A DNA stretch of 64,000 bases. It comes from Dama dama. Its lineage: Eukaryota; Chordata; Mammalia; Artiodactyla; Cervidae. The position numbers were made by a program, and so were the translations under genes. The stretch is taken from the NCBI RefSeq assembly GCF_033118175.1, contig NC_083693.1, positions 29,459,981 to 29,523,980 on the forward strand. The letters run 5' to 3'. This document shows positions 11,519 through 25,800 of this stretch, piece by piece. Below the pieces are notes generated by a model. The model was not told where the DNA came from. It worked only from the letters and a program-made list of their open reading frames with translations, and made no database searches. Within the stretch, counting starts at the first letter, position 1; every line of letters starts with the position of its first letter.

Positions 11519-11650
11519 TGGAGAAGCTTTTGGCTACCCACTCCAGTATTTTTGCCTGGAGAATTCCATGGAGAGAGGAGCCTGACAGGCTACAGTCCAT
11601 GGGGTCCCAAAGAGCCAGACAGGACTGACTGACTTTCACTTTCACTTGAC
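11519..11650 (+). mobile_element. Bov-tA 3' half
   Basis: ctggagaagcttttggctac to gactttcactttcactt. Confidence 0.85.
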
Positions 11651-11954
11651 ACATTAACACTAAAAAAATGTTTGTTGCTCTGACAGTCGATGGATTAGGA
11701 AACGTCCAGGAACAAATCTACAAAGCATCACTGGTGGTCTTTCTTGAGACAATTGGCTCAGAGAATCTCAGGATTGGAAGAATATTTAAGGTAGCCCAGT
11801 TCTAGCTAGAAAGTTTAGATTCTCCTCTGCTGTTAGAACCAATAATAGGAATCTCTAGGATCTAGAGCCACAACTTTTTTACAATTGAGGATTCTTCTAT
11901 TTGCAAACGAAGCATCCTTTTCATTAAGAATATTCTCCCTGAAGAGGGACATAT
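11651..11954. other. Intergenic, no recognised feature
   Basis: Short unique-looking stretch. Confidence 0.4.
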
Positions 11955-12050
11955 GTATACCTATGGCCGACTCATGTTAATGTATGGCAGAAACCAACAC
12001 AGTATTGTAAAGCAATCATCCTTCAATTTAAAATAAATATATTAAAAAGA
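11955..12050 (+). mobile_element. Ruminant L1 3' end
   Basis: ggcagaaaccaacacagtat and gtaaagcaatcatccttcaa then an A-rich tail, the same terminus as at 6165. Confidence 0.75.
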
Positions 12051-12589
12051 GAATATTCTCCTCAAATGTAAAGGCAAAATAAAAAATATAGAACTGTAAA
12101 AAACTTGGAAAATGCAACCAAAAAAGCCAAAACAAACCTTTAAAACCATCACCATCTTACTACCAGATACACTTAAATTTTCCCTACACAGTATTAACAG
12201 TTTAAAAATATATATGCAGGTAGACAGAAAATTTTGGGATCTCATTGCATGTGTGGTTTTGCGGTCTTTTTTTCCATTTAACATTACGTATAAAAACATT
12301 AAACTTTCCATGACGTTCCCCTTGGAAGTGTTCCATAACTTATTTAACCATTCTCAAGCTGTTTCCTTTTTTCTCTCAAGTTTAACTTTTATCCCAATCT
12401 TCAATTACCTTCTTCAACAGAAACGCCTAGAAACTAGGGCAAAGAGAGCGAACTTTTAATTTCTAATATTATTTTTCTTAAATTACAGAAAGCTTGTCTT
12501 CGTCTTCAGATCCCACTCCATAGAAAGTCTAGGGTGGCTTACAAATCAGTTCAATTCAAACTACCCCAAATTCTCTTCCCCTACTATTT
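12051..12589. other. AT-rich intergenic DNA before the TICRR promoter
   Basis: No gene support; probably old repeat DNA (12230-12360 resembles a decayed LINE) but I cannot name it. Confidence 0.4.
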
Positions 12590-12737
12590 TCAGTTCAGTT
12601 CAGTTCGGCTCAGTTCAGTTCAGTCGCTCAGTCGTGTCCGACTCTGCGACCCCCTGAATCGCAGCACGCCAGGCCTCCCTGTCCATCACCAACTCCCGGA
12701 GTGTACTCAAACTCATGTCCATCGAGTCGGTGATGCT
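12590..12737 (-). mobile_element. BovB 3'-tail at promoter edge
   Basis: (CAGTT)n repeat then cgctcagtcgtgtccgactc and ctcatgtccatcgagtcggt, antisense. It ends about 120 bp upstream of the first CCAAT box. Confidence 0.87.
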
Positions 12738-12739
12738 AT

Positions 12740-13177
12740 TCTCAAGGTCTTAGTAAATACCACCTGCACAAGCACAGTACTCCTCCGGAAAACGGAAACC
12801 TATAGACACAGGCCGCAGGCACCACCTCTTTAAATTTTAAAACGGAGGCTCAGGCCAATGAACGTTAAGTTTTTCCCGGAACAAAGCATCCCGCCCACAG
12901 TCCCGCCCTCCACCAATCAAGCCGAGTTCTTCTCCACGGCTCTTCCAATCAACGCGAAGGATGAAAGTTACTCACGTAACTTACGTAAGGCAAGCGACCA
13001 ATTGGAGCTGAGTTTGGGAGTTAGCTCCACCAATGCCAGCGGCCCTTGGAGAGCGCGGGAGCCTTTCGACCAGAGTCCCTGGGAGAAGCGGAGGATGGCG
13101 CTGGTTCCCTGAAGCAAGGGCCTAGGAGAGAGCGGCGCAGGTCCGGTCTCGAACCCTGAGGCAGTGGGGCGGGAGAC
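12740..13177 (+). promoter_or_regulatory. TICRR: TICRR promoter and 5' UTR, CCAAT-box array in a CpG island
   Basis: The 440 bp before the ATG turn CpG-rich and repeat-free just after a BovB tail ends at 12737. Five CCAAT boxes sit on the same strand at 12855, 12913, 12945, 12998 (palindromic CCAATTGG) and 13030. Two neighbouring pairs are 32 bp apart, the others 53-58 bp. There is a palindromic bZIP/CREB-type site TTACGTAA at 12981-12988 and TTTCCCGG near 12872 resembling an E2F half-site. No TATA box stands out. NF-Y arrays at about 32-bp spacing are typical of cell-cycle promoters, which fits an origin-firing gene. The transcription start is not determinable; roughly 13040-13150 is likely. 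Confidence 0.75.
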
Positions 13178-13840
13178 ATGGCCTGCTGCCACAACGTAAT
13201 GCTGCTGCTGGACACCGCAGGAGGCGTCGCTGTTGAGAACCTGGTCCGGCGAGCTGCCCTGCGCCTTCTCACTTACCTCAGTTGCAGGTTCGGCCTGGCC
13301 AGGGTCCGCTGGGCCTTCAGGTTCTTTGACTCTCAGGGGGCGCGGAGCCGGCCTTCCCGCGTCTCTGACTTCCGAGAGCTGGGGGTCCGCTCCTGGGAGG
13401 AATTTGAGGAGGAGCTGGAGGCCCGGCTCGGGGATGGCGCCCAGGGCGCCCACCTGCCCGGCCCGGCGCCCAGGGCCAGCCACACTCACAGTGCGCTCAT
13501 GGAGACGCTGCTAGACTATCAGTGGGACCGGCCGGAGATCACGTCGCCCACCAAGCCCATTCTGCGTAATAGCGGAAGGAGACTGCTGGACGTGGAGGGC
13601 GAGGCCAGGGAGGCAAAATCTACCCTCGGGGGCTTTGTGAACGCCGTCTTCCTCCTGGCCCCCTGTCCGCACTCGCAGAGGGAGCTGCTGCAGTTCGTGT
13701 CCGGTTCCGAGACCCAGGCCCAGAGCCTGCCGCCTACTCCTAAGCAGGTGATGGAGAAGTTGCTGCCCAGGAGAGTCCAGGAAATCATGAGAACCCGAAA
13801 AATCACCCTCTACTGGGTGGATACCACCGACTGGCCGAAG
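13178..13840 (+). CDS. TICRR: TICRR coding exon 1 (aa 1-221)
   Basis: N-terminal Treslin region, conserved block beginning MACCHNVMLLL and ending YWVDTTDWPK. It is CpG-rich and lies in the promoter CpG island. The donor is GAAG|gtaagatt, phase 0. Reading on into the intron gives a stop at 13922-13924, so the open frame there is longer than the exon. Confidence 0.96.
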
Positions 13841-16800
13841 GTAAGATTAAACGGTGAACTGGTTCTAATGAACCAGAACTTGGCAGCGTCTGACGAGCAG
13901 CTTCTGAACCCAGAAGGAGACTAACATGATCAACAGGTGTCCCTTCCGAAGGAAAATCCTGGAGTCACAACACATCCCTACAGTCATCACAACGGGATAG
14001 GTAGGCCCTGAATACCTACTGAGTTAACTCATTTGAGGACCTTCACTATTTGGGTCCTGTCTGTCTTTCCAGACTTTTTTTTCTGCACATGACTCCTGTT
14101 CCAGCCTGTCTGAAACATAATCTAGTTGCCCAACAGATCTTCACAGCTTGTTCTGTCTTAGTCACTTGAAATGCCACTGCTCTTTTGTGCCAGTTTAAAT
14201 TCCTGGTGGCTCAAATGGTAAAGAACCTCCCTGCAATGCAGAAGACCCAGGTTCCATCCCTGGGTCCGGAAGATCCCCTGGAGAAGGAAATAGTAACCCA
14301 CTTCAGTACTCTTGCCTGGAGAATCCGGTGGACAGAGGAGGCTGGTGGGCTACTGTCTATGGGGTGGCAAAAAGTTGGACACGACTGAGCGACTAACATT
14401 TTCAGTTTTTCATTCTTTAGGGCCTTTGCCGCATGGCAGCTTACTCAGTCTCAGCTTCTGAATTTCCAAACACTTCTGTGGCAGTTACCCTTTCTCCATT
14501 ATATGTTCCAGGTGTGTAGTCACCTGCCTTCCATCAAGTTTAAAAATAACCTTAGAGGCAGGCACACATCTCTCTCTGTCTCCTGTGTTAGAGGTGTTCA
14601 GGAAGTATTTGTTGGCCAAATGAACAAATTCTTACCTACTTACAGTCCTAAATGGCTAATTTGAATTTTTGGTGAGGCAGTGGACCCCCTGCTGTAGTTA
14701 AGTGCTATGATAAGTATATATGTCCACCATTTTCCTATCACTTCACATTGTCAATTAATAATTTAATTTTAGGAGTCACTACATTGTGTACCCACTACAT
14801 TGTTTTAGCTGTTGGGCAGGTGGTGGTCAGCCAAGTGGAGTTTACCTTCTGGGGGAAGAAATATTACACAGGGAAGGTTAACAGATGAGCAAGTAAGTGA
14901 TAGGATTTCAAATTATGCTTTCAAGAGAATAAAGCTGAGTAAGAGGGTGAGGGTGGGGCAGAGGAGGTAGAAGCTGGAGGCAGTGGTACATAGGTTAGTA
15001 GTCAGGGAAGACCTTTTTGAACAGAGAATGGAATGGTGAAGGAGGAGGAATGTGATGTTGGGAAAAAACATTCCTGGCAAAGAGAACATTCCATTGTAAA
15101 GATCTGAGTGGAAAAGGAGCCTCTTGTTTTAGAAGCAAGGAATGCCGAAACCTAGTAGGCAAGGGGCAAGCACCAGAGTAGAGGAAGTTAGAAGGTAGCA
15201 GAAGCCTACCTGTAGGGCCAAGGTAATAAATTCAGGTTTTGTTCTGATTGGGAAAGTGGCTTAACCAGATGAAAGATGTGATTGCGTCTGTTGGAAACAT
15301 GTCGCTGAGGTAGCAGTGCAAGGCTGCAAATGGGAAATGAGGAGATACTTAACACAAAGAATGATATAGTGGGTTAAAATTTCCGAATTACTTTTACATA
15401 CAAAGCCCAAAAAAGATGTAGCAAATGCCAAATAAGGCAGCAGTGGCTTGTCAAAGAAAAGGAAAAGGCAGAAGTGTTTAAGGTGATGGTAAACATTGAT
15501 GGAGAAGATGGAATCCTAAAAGTGTTTGTGAAGGCAGCAAATTAAGTGTTGGACACAGTACACAACACATTAGTGCTCGATTTGGGATAATTGATACTAA
15601 ATCACATCAGAGAATCTTTATTCTGGAGTTGTATTATATCAGATGTTGGCTAGAAAGAAGTCTTAGCAGAAAGGGCTTGAAGATTCTTTTTCTTTTTTCA
15701 GAATGATATTAAAATAAGTAGGATGACAGTATCTATTTAAAGATTTTTCCAGGTTTCACATCCCATCACCTGCAGAGGTGGATCTTCTCTAAGCCTTCTT
15801 ACATTTGTTATGTTGTTTCCTGTGAGAAAAAGCCCATCAGACAATCGTAAACTTTTCTGGAATTTTTTTTCTAGTGTAGATCTCATTTTTCGTGTTCAGA
15901 AGCCTTTGCTTCGCCATACTGCAGAGGCGAAAGGGAGACTTGGGTTCTGTCCTTGGGGAGCCCTCACAATGAGAGTAGAAAGAAGAGAAATTCCAGGGCC
16001 TGCCTTGTGGAGTTTACAGTCTGGGAAGTAGAACTGGGAGAAACAGACTCAGGGAATCCAAGCACACAGAACTCTTGCAAAGACATCAGTTAGAAGGGGC
16101 ATGAGAGACCCTTCTCACATTTTCAACCTTATGCTTCTGATTTACTCAACACATACCATGCTGGACCCAGGAGCCTGGCAGGCTACAGTCCACAGGGTCA
16201 GAAGAGTCGGATACAACTCAGTGACTAAACCATACCACCATATGCTGATATGCTGAATACTGGGTGCATCATTAGTGAACTAGACAGATGTAGTCCCTAC
16301 TGTCTTGGAGCTTATAGTCTTGTGCACGTTTATAAATTCCTAAGTCTGAAACTGCCAGTAGGACTTGTCTGTTACTTAGTCCATAATATGCATAAAAATA
16401 AAAACATTGCCATATTCTATATATATACTGGTCATGTTTTTTTTTTTTAAGTCATGTACATATATGTGTATGTTTTTAGTATTTCTCTATTTATTTGACT
16501 GCACATGGTCTTAGTTGTGGCCTGTGGGATCTAGTTCCCTGACCAAGGATCAAGCCTAGGCTCCCTGCACTGAAAGTGTGGAGTCTTAACCACTGTACCA
16601 TCCGGGAAGGCCCCATGTACATATATTTTTAAACAAAGCTAATGTCCTTCTCAGCTCCTTTTTAAAGTTTTACTTACTAAGAAAGTTTTCATTTGCTAAG
16701 AAAATTTTTTTTTTCCTGGCTGATCTTCTGGCTGAGACAATTTCAACACATTTTTTGTTTCCCTTTGGCAGAAAATCCTAATCAGAATCTATGATACCTG

Positions 16801-19800
16801 AACTAGCTTACCACTCTCCCCCTTAGCCAGTGAGCACAGGTGTGGCTGCCTTGGTGGTAACATTAAATAACAATCGATTAATCTATCGCAGCATTTTCCA
16901 AAGTGACAGGCATAACCAAAGCAAAACATTTGCAGTACATTGCTTACCTTCACTATACGTGATGTGTTCTGTTGTGCTCTGATTATTTTCTTTCATGGTT
17001 TTTTCCCTTTAACTACTGATCCTAAACCGTTCAATCAGTTCGTCCAAGTCCATCAGGGCCATGATCCCTACGTTAAGAGCACTGTCAGGAGAGTTCTGGG
17101 TTCTTGGACTGGAGTGCCTTTGCCTTGCTGTGAACCTGGGCGCCCTTATGCCGCTCTCTGAACTTTGATATAATGGAAAGTGTGGAGTTGACCTGGTTTT
17201 AATTTTTCACATGCACATAGCTGTTTATGGTTTACAGTTTTTAGCTCATCTGTGGAGTAGACAAACCAGCACCATCAATGTATTCTAGGGGAAGGGCTCC
17301 TTCATGTAACAATGTGTGTGCTAAGTTCTTTCTAACTCTTTGGGACCCCGTGAACTGTAGCCTGCCAGCCTCCTCTGTCCATGGGATTCTCCAGGCAAGA
17401 ATACTTGAGTGGGTTGCCATTTCCTCCTCCAGGGGATCTTCCTGACCCAGGGATTGAACCTGCATCTCTTGCATTGGCAGGCAGCGGATTCTTGCCACCT
17501 GGGAAACCCCATAGTGCCTGAATATTGTATGGTATATTGTGGTTCTGAGTTAAATTTCACATGTTATTGCTGTTTTACTCACCGCACGCTTGGCTTTAAG
17601 ATCAACAAAGATAGGGACTGTTTTGCTAATTCATGGTGTTATCGACCTGGGTCCTTGGGCTCTGTAATCAACAGAAGTTGGTGAGAGGCCAGATGAGAAA
17701 TTCAGTTTAGGTTTTGTTGGGACTCATACTGCTCGAGGGAGCAAGAACAAGAAACAGGTGCCCTTAGGAGACAGGCAGGGATCTGGTTTCTTACATGGGG
17801 TGCCGTGGGAGCAGATGGGTGGGTTGGGTGGAGGTATAGCTTGGGTGGAATGTCCTCCCCCCACCCCCCCAGGTGGTGCTGTGTGCGGGGTCATGCTCAG
17901 TACCCTGCTTTTGCTCTCAACACCTCAGAAATGGCGGTTGATTTGTGGCCTTTTTGCATCATATTGTTCATAGTTGCCCTGGCTGCTTACATCTCCTTTT
18001 AGTCCCTCATAGTTTCTCTGAATTCATTTGTCCAGGTGCACTCACTCCAATAAACAGTCCCAGGTCCCAGCCTGTCTCAGTGGCACATATGGTGGCTCAA
18101 TAAAAATTTGTTAAAAGAAGGTTGGATGAAGAGTCAGCTATGTGTGATGGAGTAAGGAATGCTTTTACAGGGACAGCAAGGTTTGAGCTAGATAATGAAG
18201 TATAATGAGCATCCAGTTGGTGAAAATGGAAGGGGAAGACACAGCAAACAGAACCAGCGAAAACATGAACGCGTTATAAAATAAAAATATGGCATGTTCA
18301 GGAAACAGCAAATGGTTTAGTGTGCCTGGGACATAGGGACGAGTGAGGGAAGGATAGTGTCTTTGCAAAGGTTGTTTAGAGCTGGATTTAAAGTGCTCTA
18401 TCACCATTACTGTAGGGCAATGGGAAGCCCATATGAGTTTTCACAGAAGTAGCATGATTCAGTATGTAGTTTTTAGAATACTTCTTAAATCAAAGGAGGA
18501 AAGATTGGAGGCAGAGTACCGACTCTGTAGGCTACAGTCAGAGTCCCAGACTTAAGTGAAAACTGAGAAGACCTGTGGGTGGTAACCCTCTAAGGGAGAT
18601 GCTCCTGCCTCACTGGTGACACTCGGCTGTGGTTGTGTGGTGGAGGACATGATTGTTCTCTTTTATTAATGTGTAATGGTTTTGTATTCCTTCTAACATT
18701 TTATGATTTGTCCCTAGTGATTTGCATCACTTCTATTCCTTGACAGAAGATAGAACTGAAGTGCTGTTTTCACTGTATGGGCGCTTTCTTGCTGCTGCTA
18801 AGTCACTTCAGTCGTGTCTGACTATGTGCGACCCCATAGACGGCAGCCCACCAGGCTCCCCCATCCCTGGGATTCTCCAGGCAAGAACACTGGAGTGGGT
18901 TGCCATTTCCTTCTCCAGTGCATGAAAGTGAAAAGTGAAAGTGAAGTCGCTCAGTCGTGTCCGACTCTTAGGACATGAGTCCATTGCAACACTAGTTGCA
19001 ATCTTTCCAGGCAAGAGTACTGGAGTGGGTTGCCATTGCCTTCTCTGGGGTGCTTTCTTAAAGGCCTATTATACAGCAGTTATTCCTGGGCTGTGTAGTA
19101 ATGGGATGAGTGTGTTAGTCGCTCAAATGTGTCCAACTCTTTGCGACTCCCATGGACTATAGCCTGCCAGACTCCTCTGTCCATGGGATTCTCCAGCCAA
19201 GAATACTGGAGTGGGTTGCCATTTCTTTCTCCAGGGGATCTTCCTGACCCAGGGAGCAACCTTGGGTCTCCTGCATTGCAGGCAGATTCTTTGCCATTTG
19301 AACCATGAAAGAAGCCCTGGTAATGGGATGCTGGCCATTATTTATGTTTGGTTCCACTGATACATTAATTACATAATTTGATCCTTTAATGTACGTGTCT
19401 ACTTTCTCCTGATCTCCCTTACTTTTATGAATGTCTTTTGTTGTTCAGTCGCTCAGTCATGTCTGAGTCTTTGTGGCCCCATGGACTGCAGCACGCCAGG
19501 CTTCCCTGTCCTCCACCATCTCCCAGAGTTTGCTCAAACTCACATCCATTGAGTTGGTGATGCCATCCAACCATCTCATCCTCTGTTGCCCCCTTCTCCT
19601 CCTTCCTCCAATCTTTCCCAGCATCAGGGTTTTTTTTCCCAATGAGTTGGCTCTTTCCATCAGATGACCAAAGTATTGGAGTTTCCGCTGCAGCATCAGT
19701 CCTTCCAATGAATATTCAGGGCTGATTTCCTTTAGGAAATTGGTTTGATCTCCTTGCTGTCCAAGGGACTCTCAAGAGTCTTCTCCAACACCACAGTGAA

Positions 19801-22800
19801 TACCTAATTTGCAATAACCCAACATTGTTTGTGATTTTTATTTTAGCTGTGGAAATCCCCAGACCACCTTGGCTACTGGACAGTATGTGAACTGCTCTAC
19901 CATATGGGAGGCACCGTCTTGCCATTTGAAAGTTTCAGCCAGGATTTTACCAAAGCTGGGGGAACACTGCTCAGTGGTGAAAGAAAGCTATCAAGGGAAC
20001 CTCACCTCTCTCCATGGATTTCAACTCTGCCAACTGATTCCACTTTAAACTGTTTGCTCTATAATTCTCCTGAGTATGAAGCCTCATTTCCACGGATGGA
20101 AGGAACGTTATTTTTCCCTGTCGAAGGTAAGCAAATACTATTTGGGGCAGGGGTAGCGTGGGGATGGAGTGGTTGGTCTGGGTGTCATTCATGTCTTAAG
20201 GCAGGCCTATGAATTCTTTAGAATTTCTAGTGGCCTAGGCCTTCTGTTAATGCTTGTAATTAAAAGATGTCTAAGCCAAATCAGAGATACCACAGGAAAG
20301 GACTAAAGTCTGGTACACTGTAAGCCCATGCAAAAATGAGAACAGTGATTTTAAAGAGTTTTCCAGCTTTTTGCAGAGTTGTCAGGTGCCCAAGCTAATG
20401 GGTGCTAAGGTTTCACTGTCTCGTAGATGAGATCGATAAATTGAAGACCCTAGAAAATCAATGATTGGCTAAGAAGACATAACAAATTATTCAACTCAAA
20501 TAGAAAATGGTGTTTATTACCATAAAGAGCCAGCATACTGGAATCTTCATAAATTTGCTTTATCATATGATTTGCTATATAGTGAATCTTAATTTCTGAA
20601 TCATTATATATTCAAGCAATATTATATAGAGATATACATAAACTGTATTTTACATGATGGGCAGTTTAAGGAAATTTCAAGAGTATTATTTAAACAGGTT
20701 TGTCTTACATGGTCTTTAGAATTTAACCTCATAAGATAGGATGTGCTGTATTTTATGGATTTAAAAAGCAGATTTCATGTGTGTGTATTGCTTGAATACT
20801 TATTTCTGAGTCATAATTGTTGAGTTCTGACGTCAATCACACCCTTGTAACTCCTGTCACATACAGCTTTTCCTTACAGAATTTGCTGTGAGAGCCTGTT
20901 GACGGTAGTTGGGGGTTGAGGTGTGAACTCAGTGATAATGCTGGTACCTCAGCTGGCAGTGTAGCTCCTTTCTTCTTAGCCTTAAATCTCTTTTTAGGAA
21001 CTACTTGTTTTATTAGAATTTCAATATCCTTTATTCCTCACAGGCAAAGAGCTTCAGGAAACATGGACAGTCACCCTAGAGCCCTTGGCCATGCATCAGA
21101 GACATTTTCAGAAACCAGTCAGAATTTTTCTAAAAGGCACAGTGACCCAGTGGTCCCTCCCAGCAAGTGGCACTGTAGGCACCGATAGCTGGATGCTGCA
21201 AAGTCCCAATGGGGACAGATCAACTCAGAGGATGTTATTTCAGCAGCTGGTAAACAGGCTGACTGCTGAAGAGTTACATCTGGTAGGTATCTTCCAGGTG
21301 GTAAGTTATTCTGGTCTAATAACACGGGTAAAGTGAAGTACGTGAATTTATAAAATGGGAGCCCCCTATGTAATACAGTCTCAATGAAACAGATGCTGTT
21401 TTTGCAAGTCATATAGAGTCATGACAGTGCTTATTATTAAAGAAACAACATATAGAACTGCATGTAACCCTGACTCCAGTTAAACTAAATTATATTCATA
21501 TAGGGAAAAGGTGGTGGGCCAGATGGAATAATTACATTAGGGAAGTGAAATGATAGGTGGTTTCTCATTGTCTTTAATACATTGTATTATGTATTTACAT
21601 AATAAATTCATATTTTAAAAAACTCTACATTGTAAAATTAGATGTAATAGTGTCCAGTAGTTATACAAACTTATTAATGTCTTCTGAAGAGGAATTCATG
21701 TATACCCAGATTTGATAGAAAGGTGATGGAATTTTTTAACTCTAGCAAATTCCTTACTTTACTTCATCTCTTGCCTTTGTAAGCTCAGAAGGTTTCTATC
21801 TTCTGGATTCCATTGTGAAACATTCCAGAGAAAAGCTGGATAGTCATTTGGACAGGTGGTGTTCTAAGAGTTGTGTGCTCCGACAGAGCACTGGGGTCAG
21901 AGAGTCAGGTACCTGGATTAGGTCTCTGCTTGGCTGCCTACCATATGATCTGAACAAATCCCCTCAAGTGATAGCACTGATTCCTGGTTAAGAACATGAA
22001 TTTTGAATTCAAACACGCTTGGCTTCTGCCTCTTAGTAACTGGGTGACCTTAAGCAGGTTGCTTATTCTTCAACCTCAATTCCTCCTGTATGAAATGGAG
22101 ATAAGTTTTTTTTTTTACCACACTGTGTAGCTTGTGGGATCTTAATTCCCCACCTGGGGATGGAACCCAGACCACCTCCAGTAGAGGCTTGGAGCCTTAA
22201 CCACTAGACAACCAGGGAAGTCCCGATAATCCTTTTTACTTCAGTGGTTATGAGGAGTCTGTGAGTTGCAGTAAGTACATAGTAAGTGCTTAGTAAATAC
22301 TCCTGGTAACTTAGATTTTTGTCTGTAAATTGAGGGATTGGGATTATAGGATCAGTAAGTTCAGCTCCAGCACCAGTATCCCCCAAGCCCCTTTCAGTTT
22401 TCTCCTTTATGTTAATTACTGGATGACACTGTCATCCTTTTACTAAATCACATGCTTCTTTAGACACACGTCAACAATATTCTCAACTAATTAGAACTTC
22501 TCATGTAGGTTGCCAGTGTGGACCCTGGCGAAGGCTGGCCCCCCATCACTGGAGTTATTTCTCCCTTCTCCATCAGTGCTACCATTCTCACCTTGTTCCG
22601 CACCCGGGAGACTGAATCTCAAAGACATCTTCTCCAGACGGTTGTGGCAGAGGGCCCCCAGGATTCAGCTTCCCTTTTTTCTGAGGTTGTGGATGGTGTA
22701 CTGAAACAGATTGACAGTTCTCTTGAAGTTCCTGCTGCCTCAGGTAAGCTTCTGAACCAGTAGCTACCCTACTCCAGGCCAGCGGGTCACCATCGTTTCT

Positions 22801-25800
22801 AGCATCGCAAGCTTTTATTCAGTATGCTCTTAGTAGAACTTAGTATCCGTTATAGAACAGGTAAAAGTCAGCTACAGCATTTCTGGCAGTTTTAACTCAT
22901 TATTTATAGAAATCCTGAAGCACTTCTGAGGAGGCCAACGGCTCTGTGAAACTTGTTTGAAATTGAAAGTATAAGAGGAAACCTAGTTTTTCATATGTTT
23001 AATAAAGTGCATGTAAATCTTAGGGTTCTGTCTACCTTCTACTTCATTGCATTGTTACTAATAGGGTACAAACTTTATTTATGCCAAATAGATATGAATA
23101 GAATCAGTTTGATATTTCTTCCATTCATATTCACTCAGCAGATGTTTACTGAGGGCCTGTTGTAAGTCAGGCTCTGTTCCGGGTGCCAGGAGAACATCCG
23201 AGCACAAAATAAGCTTCTCACGAAGCTTACCCAGTCAGGGGAGACATGGCAGTAAACTCAGTAAGGAAATTATGTAGTGTGCTTGAAAGAGTTAAGTGCT
23301 GTAGTAATAAAGCAGAGGAAAAGGAATGGGGAGTCAAGGGATGGGAGAGTTACAGTTTTAAACAGGCCTTGTTGAAAAAGTGGTATCTGAGCAAAGGCGT
23401 TGAAGGAGGGAACGGTGGCAAAAGTCAGTGCTGAGGCTTGCGTGTCCAGTGTGTGTGAGGAACAGTGAGGAAGCCTGTGTTTGCACATTATTCATGGACA
23501 ACAAAGGCCTGTTGGAATTGGTCGTGCAGTTGAAGAAACATCATTAATGCTGCTGCTTTGGAATTCCTCTGGAAAAATGCGGTCAATTGAGAGGAGGAGC
23601 AAGCGCTTGGGAGTCTCTGCTTTCTTCTAATGCCTCTTCTGTTCCATCTCTGCTTGTTTCTATAGCCTTGCCTGTCCCAGAATGGGCCCAGCAGGAGCTT
23701 GGCCGCAGTGCTCCCTGGACTTCGGCTGTTGTGGAGAAGTGGTTTCCTTGCTCTAACCTCAGTGGAGCCAGTTCAAGTTTGATGGAGTCATTTTGGTAAA
23801 ACTTATTTATTTCCCTGGGTTTTGATAATCGCAATCAGCTCTCAGTTGTCTGCATATATGAGTTCGTTGTTGTTTTTAACAAAGCCACATTGCCTGAGTA
23901 TAGTCCAGTAATTTTAAAAATTAGTTACAGATGGAGAATGTTGTTTACTGGGTACAGAGTTTCAGTTTTACAAGGTGAATTCTGGAGCTGGATGGAGTTG
24001 ATGGTAGCACATTAGGAATATCCTTAATACCACTGATCTAGGCAGTGATTAAAAGTGATGAAGATGATAAGTTTATGTCGTGTATTTTACCAGAATTAAA
24101 AATTTAGAGAAGGTTAATTACAAATATAAAATACTCTCATAGATGTCAAAATATTTAGTATTAAATCTCAGTAAAAAAGAAAAATAGCAAACTGGTGTGA
24201 TGGAGCTAAATTTATACATAAAGGAAAATTTACAGACTTAAAGCATCTTCTGAAGAAGAGGTAAAAACTAATTAGATGAGACACGAAGTCGAGAGCACAC
24301 AAAAAATTAAAAAAGCAATAATGAAAATAAATAAAAACCTAGTCATAGACTTGGGTACCTCTGGGAGAAAGGAATGGGAAGAAATTGGGTTAGGCTTTCT
24401 CTGTCATGATTGATCTTCATTTAAAAAATAATCTGAAGCTCTGGTAAATTAATAAGGAGAAAAAAAGCAAACCTTTCTCACTATTAAGGACATACCAACG
24501 CACTTAGGGAGAATTAGGCTTTTTCAGACCTGCTCTTTGTATGAACTAATTCAACTAATGTCACCATAACTTTGTCCTACTTTTAAATCAGATGATATTA
24601 GATAATGGAAGATAATAAAATAGAAATTATACGTTTTGAAAGTTGTGCTATTTTCATTATTTCCTTAGTGATTGTAATTTAGCTCTTGGTGGTAAAACAG
24701 TTAATAGCTAATCTCCCTTGCTCTACTTCCTTCCCTGCTCATCAATCCCAAATTAGTTTACTAGAGTGTGAAAGACTTATTCAAAAGTTACTCTGATATT
24801 CACTACATGGTGTTACATCATTGTGTACTTTAATGTATGGACACTGGGTAAAGACTATGGAAGCCCAGAAGTGAGTGAAATAGTTGCCATAATTAGACAT
24901 GAACCCTAGGATATGAAGAATCTTATTAATAAAAGTCAATATTGGGGCTTCCCAGGTGGCTCAGTGGTAAAGAATCCACCTGCCAATGCAGGAAACATGG
25001 GTTTGACCCCTGATCGGGGAAGATCCCATATGCCATGGAGCAGCTGTGCCTGTGTGCCCACAGCTACTGAGCCTGTGTGCCGCAACCACTGAAAGCCCAG
25101 GCGCCTGGAGCCTGTGCTTCACAGTGAGAAGCCACCGCAATGAGAAGCCCACGTACCACAAGTAGAAAAGAACCCACGCAACAACGAAGACCCAGCACAG
25201 CCAAAAATGATAAATAAATCGTGTGTGTATATATATTTATAAAGTCAATACTGGATGCCCAAATACATTAATGGTTTTGTGAACAGATAACTCCTGTCCC
25301 TGAATTTACTCAAATCATAAATGATAAGAGGAACATTTTCCCTTGTGGGGACCTCTTTTGAGTAGCTTTTAAAAAGTTAATGAATATTGTTGTCGCTTTG
25401 TTTTTAAAGCATTTTGGAAAATCAGAATGTCACCTTTATGCTTGACGTCTTGACTTACTCACAGGTTACTACAGGCTGCTTCATCTCCTAAGGAAGAGCC
25501 TTCCAAAACTGAGAGTGACTTGACACGCGGCCTCTCTGAGCTCTACCAGAGAAAGTCTCGTGAAGAATACAGTGTATCCAATCAGGAAGACAGCAAAAAG
25601 AAACGTAAGCAAGTAGATAGGCTGTTTCTTACAGTCTTTTTTGACACTGTATGTCGTGAACATTATTTATTTGTCCGAGCCGGGTCTTAGTTATGGCATG
25701 TGGGATCTAATTCCCTGACCAGGGGTGGAACCCGGGCCCCCTGCGTTGAGAGTGCTGAGTCTTAGCCACTGGACCGCCAGGCAGGTCCCAATACTGTATG

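Noticed and set aside
12968..13489. 173-codon open frame on the - strand across TICRR exon 1
   Set aside because: It is the GC-rich antisense shadow of a conserved coding exon in a CpG island; no recognisable protein.
16940..17161. Possible processed pseudogene (73 codons, ending PGRPYAAL)
   Set aside because: No recognisable parent protein, no A-tail or target duplication seen.
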